From Acetobacteraceae bacterium (GTDB lineage Bacteria > Pseudomonadota > Alphaproteobacteria > Acetobacterales > Acetobacteraceae): a stretch of 64,000 nucleotides of DNA. This document shows positions 57,938 through 64,000 of the stretch, one piece after another. A model generated the notes under the pieces. It did not search any database. It had not been told where the DNA came from and was given only the letters and a program-made list of their open reading frames with translations. A program made the position numbers and the translations under genes. Each line of letters opens with the position of its first letter. Position 1 is the first letter of the stretch. The stretch lies in the NCBI GenBank assembly GCA_039613835.1, contig CP154827.1:404501-468500 (forward strand), written 5' to 3'.

Positions 57938-58306
57938 ATGCAGGATAACCACCCCGCCACCCCCCAACGTCCCTCCCTGCCGCCTTTGATGGAGATGACG
58001 GAAAACGCCGTATCCCGTTTGCGGGCGCTTTATGCAGGAGCGCAGAAGGGGAAGACGCTGCGCATCTCTGTTTCGAACCGTGGTTGTTCCGGCAAATCTT
58101 ACGAGATGGATTTCGTTGACGCGCCGAACCCGGGTGATGAATCGGTGGTGAAGGATGATGTTCGTCTTTTCGTCGATCGCAAAGCCACACTTTTCCTCAT
58201 TGGGACGGTGATGGATTTCGAGGCCGGTATGATGCAGTCCGGTTTCACGTTCTTCAACCCGAATGAAAAAGGGCGTTGCGGCTGCGGCGAGAGCTTTTTT
58301 ACCTAA
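57938..58306 (+). CDS. sufA: A-type Fe-S carrier (SufA/IscA/ErpA family)
   Basis: The 122-residue protein has the three family cysteines, one in SNRGCSGKSY and two in RCGCGESF, plus the MDFVDAP segment. It carries assembled clusters to targets. It ends the suf operon and converges with an RNA methyltransferase remnant, overlapping it by about four bases. ErpA versus SufA cannot be separated by eye. Confidence 0.92.
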   Translation: MQDNHPATPQRPSLPPLMEMTENAVSRLRALYAGAQKGKTLRISVSNRGCSGKSYEMDFVDAPNPGDESVVKDDVRLFVDRKATLFLIGTVMDFEAGMMQSGFTFFNPNEKGRCGCGESFFT

Positions 58307-59590
58307 GCAAGGCGCTTCGCCCGCCTTTTACGGTCCAAAGTCAACGCTACAACCGCTTCAACCTCCGCAGACCAGAGGAACTGGTCGATGACGGACCAGC
58401 TCAATAAAGCGTAGCCCTGCCGCATGAATGGTGCGAGATCGTTCACCAGGGCTTGCCGGGTTGCAACTGACATAGATGACGTCTATGACGCCAGCTTCGG
58501 CAACCCGCGCCGCCTGTATCCCTGGGTCCATGCGCGGCGGGTCCATGACGACGAGACGAGATCTCTCATGTTCTTTCTGTTGCAGGGGCTGGCGGGCCAG
58601 ATCCCTGACTGAACATGAGAGACATTTTCCCGTCCGGGCAGCATCCAATGCCGCGACGGAAGACGCCGCCTCCCTCATACGCTTCGACAAAACCATGTGC
58701 GCTGAGGGGCAGAGTCAATGTGCCCATGCCGCTATAAAGCTCGGTAATCCGGTCGCGCTTATTAAGTTTCGGAAGAGCCTCACAGATAGAGGCGATGATG
58801 GCACCCTCACCGGAGGCGGTAGGCTGCATGAAGGATCCGGGCGGCGGGGACAACGTCGTGCCTGAAAAATCATGCGTGACGGGGCGCAATTGTGCGATAA
58901 CTTCCGGCTTATTATCGTAGGATTTGCCTTGTCGCCAGCAAATTCGCGGAATGCGATGCGAGGCTGCGAAGGCTGCGATTTTGCCACGATCCGACAGGGA
59001 GGCGCGGCATTCGCGCCAATGACAATATCCGCACCAGAATCGAAGAGATTAATATGGAGATCCGCCTCACGTGAGATCGCGCCGAGACGGCGCATCAAAT
59101 CACGCAAAGGTGCCAGCAACGCGAAAATCTGGGGGTCGAGAAGCTGGCAGGATGTCATATCGACCGGCGCGCTTTTGCGCTGATGGAGGCCGATCACCAC
59201 ACCACCCCCATTTTTCACCACGGCAAGATCGACACGGCGGTGGGATAGGGGCGCAGATTAATGCAAAAGGGTGGGTGCGGGGACGTCAAGGCTCGCACGT
59301 TCTAGCGCCGCTTGCACGCGAGCGCGCTTTCAGCTCAGCTGATCGAAGAAAGAAATACGCTGCGTCGCGCACCCGCCACATCGCGTAAAAATGGTGCAGG
59401 GCGGGGCGATGGCGTGCGGGGCGGGGGACACTAGATGATGTTCCAAGCAATTGTCTGCCTCATCCGCCTGAAGGTCGAGAACATCTCCGGGAACAAGATA
59501 AGGAAAGTAATAGGGGCGCGCACCAATTCGGGCAACACCGTCTCCCTCTCGCCCCAAAGAAGCGATCTCCACGCGATGCGTCGCCGACAT
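58303..59590 (-). pseudogene. Decayed TrmA/RlmD-type 23S rRNA m5U methyltransferase
   Basis: The pieces spell an RlmD/RumA-like enzyme: a TRAM-type start (RVEIASLGREGDGVARIG), the Fe-S CGGCATQ motif, a TGA at 59330-59332 after LS where coding continues as KRARVQAALERASLDVP, the GGVVIGLHQRKSAPVDM segment, the SAM motif ITELYSGMGTLTLPL in another frame, then MDPPR and YVSCNPA, and the C-terminus RQALVNDLAPF and DQFLWSAEVEAV after another frame change at about 58457. At least one nonsense codon and several indels are present. Its start overlaps the rhlE-like gene stop (TAATG). Confidence 0.85.
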
Positions 59591-61482
59591 TATTCGGGTG
59601 AACCGACAGCGCCTGTATCCGTGATACGGTTCCGTCGCGGCGCATTCATGAAGTTTGGCACCGTGCTTCCGAAACCTGGCCCGTCATGGTCCGTCACCGC
59701 CTGGATGTTGTCACGTTCCTGGCGGGGGGAGGGGCGTTTACCGTCACGATGGCGTTCCCGCTGGCCCTGATGCGGAATCTCATCGCATTTTGTCTCGGCA
59801 GGATTCCGCTCTTTCTGACGATGATTTCGCTGCCGGTTCGTGCGGGGATCCGCCTCATCGCGCCAATCCGCTGTTTCGACACCGTCAATTTCGGGTTGTG
59901 GCAGCTTTTTATGGGTCAGCTCTTCAATAGCATCGAGAAGCGGTTTCTGCGTCGGGGTCGCGAGGCTAAAAGCATGGCCGGTTTTGCCTGCGCGGCCCGT
60001 GCGCCCGATGCGATGCACGTAATCTTCAGCATTGAAAGGCAGGTCAAAATTAAAAACGTGAGATAACCCGCCAATATCAATGCCGCGCGCCGCGACATCA
60101 GAACAGACCAGAATTTTGATATCGCCGTTTTTAAACTGCTCCAGCGTCTTGAAGCGCGTCGCCTGATGCAGGTCGCCATGCAGGTGACCGACGGAGAAAT
60201 GATGCTTATGCAGCGATTTCTGCAGGATATCGACATCACGTTTGCGATTGCAGAAGACAATCGCATTCTGCACATTTTCCCGCTGGAGGAGCGTGCGTAG
60301 GGTGCGGCGCTTTTCGCGCTCCTCCACAATGATTAAAGCTTCCTCGATGGTCGTTGCCACGGATGAGGGGCGTGAAACCGTGATTTCCTCCGGATTACGG
60401 AGAAATTGATCGGCGAGGCTCCGGATCTCCGGTGCCATGGTGGCGGAGAAGAAAAGCGTCTGACGATGGGCCGGTAACAGCGATGTGATGCGCTGGACAT
60501 CGGGGATGAAGCCCATATCCAACATGCGATCCGCCTCATCAATCACGAGGATGCCCGCCTGATTAAGCAGAAGCCCGCCGCGATCGTACAGATCCAGCAA
60601 ACGGCCGGGTGTCGCGATCAGGATATCAACACCCTGATTAAGGGCCGCGCGCTGATCCATCATGCTCTCGCCGCCAATCAAAAGGGCGTGATTGAGGTTC
60701 AGATGCTTGCCGTAAAGATTGAGATTTTCAGAAACCTGTAGTGCAAGCTCCCGCGTTGGCTCCAGAATGAGGGAGCGCGGCATACGGGCCCGTGCGCGGG
60801 AACCCGTCAGGATTTCCAGCATCGGGAGGGTGAAGGAGGCGGTCTTCCCCGTACCTGTCTGCGCCACACCGAGCACGTCTCGATGACGAATCACGAACGG
60901 GATTGCGCGCGCCTGGATAGGCGTCGGGCGTTCGTAACCGATTTCTTCAATCGCCTTCAGAAGGGGGGCGCATAAGCCAAGCGTATCAAAGGGGGGGAGG
61001 TCCTCTTCCTCCGGTTTCGGTGCTTCGGCCTGCGCGACGTCAGAGGGGGCCGACCGACTCGCCTGAGACGTCATTTCATCCCGCTGGATCGCCTTTTTTC
61101 CGCGGGCGCGACGTGTCACCGGTGCTTTGCGGCTTTTCGCAACTGGCTCCGGCGCGGCGGCTGGCGACGTGGCGAGCGTTTCTGTAACCGTTTCAGAGGC
61201 GTCAGGCGCGACAATGTCCGCGACCTCTGGCTTTCTGCGGGTGCGACGTTTCGGCTTGTCGGTTGATGCAGTTGCGGGGGCTTCCGCCTCCGTGGAAGAA
61301 GCGCGGGATTTAGAGGGCGCGCGGCGTTTCTTTGGCGTGGCAACTTCTTTTTCAGAAGTCACCTCCATACCTGTTTCCAAGGATACCGGCTTTGGCGCGG
61401 CTTTTGCACGGGTGGCACGCTTGCGCGCGGGCTTGGTCGGTGCACTGTCCTCTGGTGGGGCAGCGTCACTTTCGGGCGTCAT
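59590..61482 (-). CDS. DEAD-box RNA helicase (RhlE-like)
   Basis: The 630-residue product has a long lysine/arginine/alanine-rich N-terminal region (about 1-165), then the helicase core: Q motif near ERPTPIQARAIPF, motif I AQTGTGKT, Ia PTRELA, DEAD (VIDEADRMLDMGF), SAT, and motif VI HRIGRTGRAGKTG, followed by a basic tail ending near FGSTVPNFMN. These resemble RhlE-type helicases of ribosome assembly. ATG at 61482, with GGGTGAGAG upstream, is preferred; the frame extends to 61626. Confidence 0.9.
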   Translation of the reverse strand: MTPESDAAPPEDSAPTKPARKRATRAKAAPKPVSLETGMEVTSEKEVATPKKRRAPSKSRASSTEAEAPATASTDKPKRRTRRKPEVADIVAPDASETVTETLATSPAAAPEPVAKSRKAPVTRRARGKKAIQRDEMTSQASRSAPSDVAQAEAPKPEEEDLPPFDTLGLCAPLLKAIEEIGYERPTPIQARAIPFVIRHRDVLGVAQTGTGKTASFTLPMLEILTGSRARARMPRSLILEPTRELALQVSENLNLYGKHLNLNHALLIGGESMMDQRAALNQGVDILIATPGRLLDLYDRGGLLLNQAGILVIDEADRMLDMGFIPDVQRITSLLPAHRQTLFFSATMAPEIRSLADQFLRNPEEITVSRPSSVATTIEEALIIVEEREKRRTLRTLLQRENVQNAIVFCNRKRDVDILQKSLHKHHFSVGHLHGDLHQATRFKTLEQFKNGDIKILVCSDVAARGIDIGGLSHVFNFDLPFNAEDYVHRIGRTGRAGKTGHAFSLATPTQKPLLDAIEELTHKKLPQPEIDGVETADWRDEADPRTNRQRNHRQKERNPAETKCDEIPHQGQRERHRDGKRPSPRQERDNIQAVTDHDGPGFGSTVPNFMNAPRRNRITDTGAVGSPE

Positions 61483-61740
61483 TTGGCTCTCACCCTTGAC
61501 AGATCGAGACCGTGATGGGGTCGCTTTACGCGGTGTGGGCGCGGAGATTTGGTCTTGGTAGGTACAGAGCTGTTTGACAAAAAACCGCCTTCTGATGACA
61601 CGGTTCAATACCGGGGTGAGGCGCAACGCTGGATTCCGGAAGCGCGCAACGATCGGGACATATTCGCGTCCCTATATCGGATAACTGACTTAAGGTTCAA
61701 TGATAACATGTCCAGAGCAGCGGTAAGAAACAATTTTTGT

Positions 61741-62193
61741 TCAAATCCCGCTATTTATGACGCCTGCGACAATCGCAACAACGCCCAGCGCACTCATCAA
61801 TATGAGTCGGTAGTAAATCGCCCGCAATGTTTCCGGCTTTGAGCGGATGGCGCGCCGCGCGGTACGGAAAGGTCCAAAATAACATGAAATGAACAAAATA
61901 GCCATCAGCAGCGCCGCGCCCTGCATCGCATTAATCGGCCAGGGCAGGGCGGAGAAACGGCCGATGCGCGTGACGAGAAGCCAGCCCGTCACCAATGTGA
62001 CCAGCATGACAGGCCATAAAATACGGAAATAGCGCGTAAGCGCGGCGAGGATAATGTTGTGGCGTTGCACGGCGTCCAGCGCACGGACACTAGCCCGCAT
62101 CACGGTGACGATAAACCCGCCACCGCCGACCCATGTAATGATCCCGATAATGTGAAGGGTTAAAACAACATCCCACAAGACTGCGTTGATCAT
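61741..62193 (-). CDS. CopD-like four-helix membrane protein
   Basis: The 150-residue protein has four membrane segments with histidines near the ends of helices (TLHIIGIITWVGGG, ILWPVMLVTLVTGW) and resembles the CopD-type/haem-type small integral membrane proteins. Substrate or role is unclear. It starts at ATG 62191-62193 and is divergent from nnr. Confidence 0.65.
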   Translation of the reverse strand: MINAVLWDVVLTLHIIGIITWVGGGGFIVTVMRASVRALDAVQRHNIILAALTRYFRILWPVMLVTLVTGWLLVTRIGRFSALPWPINAMQGAALLMAILFISCYFGPFRTARRAIRSKPETLRAIYYRLILMSALGVVAIVAGVINSGI

Positions 62194-62379
62194 CTCATCT
62201 CCAAGTCAGGTTTTCGGCTTGCACGGTTATCACGATTTGGCGAAGCTGCAAGGGGGTAAAGCAGGCGCGCCACGCCATCGACGTTGCCCACAGCGCATAT
62301 GCCGCCGCAGTGCCGCGATTTTCTTGGCCTCAGGTCGGGGTGACGTGGCGGCGCGTCTTTCAGGATAGGGGTATCGAGC

Positions 62380-63807
62380 GTGTCATTGCCGCATCAGTTC
62401 ATTCAAAGGGCCGTGCTGACTCCAGCGGAATTTGCCGCGCTGGATGCGGCGGCGGCCCGGATCATCGGCATGGAAACGCTGATCGCACGCGCAGGGTGGT
62501 GCGTGGCGCGGGAAGTCATGTCACGCTACGCACTGTCCCGTGTTCTTATCCTTTGCGGGCCGGGCAATAATGGACGCGATGGTCAGGAGACAGCGAAGAA
62601 CCTGGCGCGGGCGGGATGGGACGTTTGTGTGACATTTTACCGCGACGCACCGCAGTCACCACCGGAATGGCTTGCGCGGTCGGGGATTACGATGGTGCCC
62701 TTCACCGCTGAGGAAGCAGCGCGCGTGGATCTCGTGATTGATGCTGTTTTCGGCGCGGGGCTGAACCGCCCCCCGGATGCCGCCTTGATATCGGTGCTGC
62801 GCGCGGCGCAGCGGCGTGTCGCCATTGATGTGCCCTCTGGTGCGGATGGTGCGACAGGCCATTTGCCTGACGACGCACCTGAATATGATCTGACCGTGAC
62901 CTTCGTGCGGCTGAAACCGGCGCATCTCCTCGCCCCGGCAAGATTTCTGATGGGTGAGATTGTCTGCCGCGATATCGGCATGGATGACGCGCTTGTCGCG
63001 CAATATGCCGGTCAAGTGTTTCATAATAGTCCTGAGCTTTGGGACGTGCCGGCCATGTCGATGACAGGCCATAAATATGATCGCGGCATTGTCAGTATTA
63101 TTGGTGGTGCCGTTATGCCCGGGGCCACGCGTCTGGCGGTGGATGGGGCGCGCCGCAGTGGCGCGGGCCTTGTCCGCATCGCGGCCGGGCCTTCAGCGCC
63201 TCTCTACCATATTGTTGCGCCAGCGGATGTGATCGTCGATGCAGCCCCCCTTGAAACATTGCTGGATGACGCACGTCGGAAATGCTGGATCTGCGGCCCC
63301 GGCCTGATGGAGGATGAGGTTGGCGCGAGCTTCGATATTCTGGTGGGTGTGGGGCGTCAGATTGTTGCAGATGCGGGCGCGCTCGCCTGGGCCGGGTCCG
63401 CGCCCGAGAAGTTGAGGGGCGCAACTGTCATCACACCTCATAAGGGTGAATTTGCACGGCTCTTCGGCGGAAAGCCCCATGATTTGATTGAGACGACACG
63501 TCGGGCGGCCGTGACCACCGGCGCGGTCGTCATTTTAAAAGGCGCGTCAACGGTTATCGCCGCGCCGGATGGCCGCGTTGCCATCAACACCCACGCCTCC
63601 TCCAAACTGGCAACGGCAGGCTCCGGCGATACGTTGAGCGGCGTCATCGCGACCCTTCTCGCATGTGGGATGGCGCCGTGGGAGGCGGGTTGCGCCGCTG
63701 TCTGGATACATGGGGAGGCCGGACGTCGCGCAGGTCCGTGGCCCCCGGCGGAGGAATTGGCCCAGCATCTTGGCGCTGCGCGGGAAAGCGCAGAACGCCG
63801 CTTGTGA
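62380..63807 (+). CDS. nnr: Bifunctional NAD(P)H-hydrate repair enzyme (epimerase/dehydratase)
   Basis: This cytosolic enzyme repairs hydrated NAD(P)H. The 475-residue product has an N-terminal YjeF-type epimerase domain with CGPGNNGRDG and VIDAVFGAGL, and a C-terminal YjeF-type dehydratase with CGPGLMEDE-like WICGPGL, TPHKGEFARLFGG, and NTHASSKLATAGSGDTLSG, the ATP/ADP binding site. Start GTG at 62380. It lies 64 bases before tRNA-Leu. Confidence 0.96.
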   Translation: MSLPHQFIQRAVLTPAEFAALDAAAARIIGMETLIARAGWCVAREVMSRYALSRVLILCGPGNNGRDGQETAKNLARAGWDVCVTFYRDAPQSPPEWLARSGITMVPFTAEEAARVDLVIDAVFGAGLNRPPDAALISVLRAAQRRVAIDVPSGADGATGHLPDDAPEYDLTVTFVRLKPAHLLAPARFLMGEIVCRDIGMDDALVAQYAGQVFHNSPELWDVPAMSMTGHKYDRGIVSIIGGAVMPGATRLAVDGARRSGAGLVRIAAGPSAPLYHIVAPADVIVDAAPLETLLDDARRKCWICGPGLMEDEVGASFDILVGVGRQIVADAGALAWAGSAPEKLRGATVITPHKGEFARLFGGKPHDLIETTRRAAVTTGAVVILKGASTVIAAPDGRVAINTHASSKLATAGSGDTLSGVIATLLACGMAPWEAGCAAVWIHGEAGRRAGPWPPAEELAQHLGAARESAERRL

Positions 63808-63830
63808 AAAACGCCGGATTGCTGTAAGCC
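63802..63830 (+). promoter_or_regulatory. Possible tRNA-Leu promoter
   Basis: TTGTGA at 63802-63807 (overlapping the nnr stop) and TAAGCC at 63825-63830 are spaced by 17 bases and lie about 40 bases before tRNA-Leu. The -10 match is weak. Confidence 0.35.
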
Positions 63831-63871
63831 GCGCGGCAAAGCCTTAGAGCGATCTCAAGGCCTGACTTTAT

Positions 63872-63956
63872 GCGGGCGTGGTGGAATTGGTAGACACGCC
63901 AGACTTAGGATCTGGTGGCGTAAGTCGTGGGGGTTCAAGTCCCTCCGCCCGTACCA
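63872..63956 (+). tRNA. tRNA-Leu(UAG)
   Basis: A class II tRNA: acceptor GCGGGCG with CGCCCGT, D arm with GGTGGAATTGGTAGACAC, anticodon stem CCAGA/TCTGG with loop CTTAGGA (anticodon UAG), a long variable arm, T arm GGGGGTTCAAGTCCCTC and an encoded CCA at 63954-63956. The first acceptor pair is G-U rather than G-C. Confidence 0.95.
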
Positions 63957-64000
63957 ACTTAATTTTTGCTGTCGACGCAAAGAGGTCCATGCCTGGCACG

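Overview
The window is a chromosomal segment of an alphaproteobacterium, most probably a member of the Acetobacteraceae (acetic acid bacteria). This rests on gene content and order: GapR (DUF2312), a MucR-type zinc-finger regulator, both IHF subunits, an rnpB gene directly upstream of mraZ, a rpmA-obgE-proB block and a SUF operon led by an Rrf2 regulator. GC content is moderate to high, with AT-rich pockets near 15.8-16.0 kb, 22.9-23.1 kb and 27.2-27.5 kb. The genus cannot be fixed from sequence reading alone.

Layout. 1-15.75 kb, minus strand: a compact division and cell-wall (dcw) operon in the order mraZ, rsmH, ftsL, ftsI, murE, murF, mraY, murD, ftsW, murG, murC, murB, ddl, ftsQ. Many junctions are stop/start overlaps, and ftsQ runs off the left edge. 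16.0-19.7 kb: rnpB, a small membrane protein, zwf, gapR and another membrane protein. 19.7-25.7 kb, minus strand: a decayed proB, then obgE, rpmA, rplU, a truncated tRNA-Ser, about 740 bp without genes and a decayed FUSC-family transporter. 25.9-34.0 kb: a DUF4130-UdgX fusion, mucR, ihfB, a LysR regulator, trxB, and an lrp-GT2/GtrA-GT39 operon. 34.0-42.2 kb: rpsU, a MarR/response regulator/histidine kinase operon, a BamE-like lipoprotein, DUF177-rpmF-plsX-fabH-ihfA-merR and tRNA-Pro. 42.3-52.2 kb: an AI-2E-type permease, an interrupted NUDIX gene, rpmB, fusA, a YeaQ/YmgE-type membrane protein, a divergent ppc and a DUF445 protein. 52.3-58.3 kb: a SUF operon (frameshifted regulator, then sufB, C, D, S, T and an A-type carrier). 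58.3-64 kb: a decayed 23S rRNA methyltransferase, a DEAD-box helicase, a CopD-like membrane protein, nnr and tRNA-Leu.

Most genes are ordinary housekeeping genes working in peptidoglycan synthesis and division, translation, fatty-acid initiation, Fe-S assembly and redox balance. The notable theme is gene decay. Five recognisable genes (proB, the FUSC transporter, the DUF4743/NUDIX gene, the rRNA methyltransferase and the suf regulator) carry nonsense codons or frameshifts, and one tRNA is cut at the anticodon loop. Several indels sit in homopolymers, so sequencing error must be excluded, but the nonsense substitutions argue that some of the decay is real. I found no convincing new multi-gene defence or mobile system. 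The most unusual protein is the DUF4130-UdgX fusion; the most unusual regulatory features are TGGGA repeats placed inside the mraZ promoter and a nine-G tract that shuts off the suf regulator.
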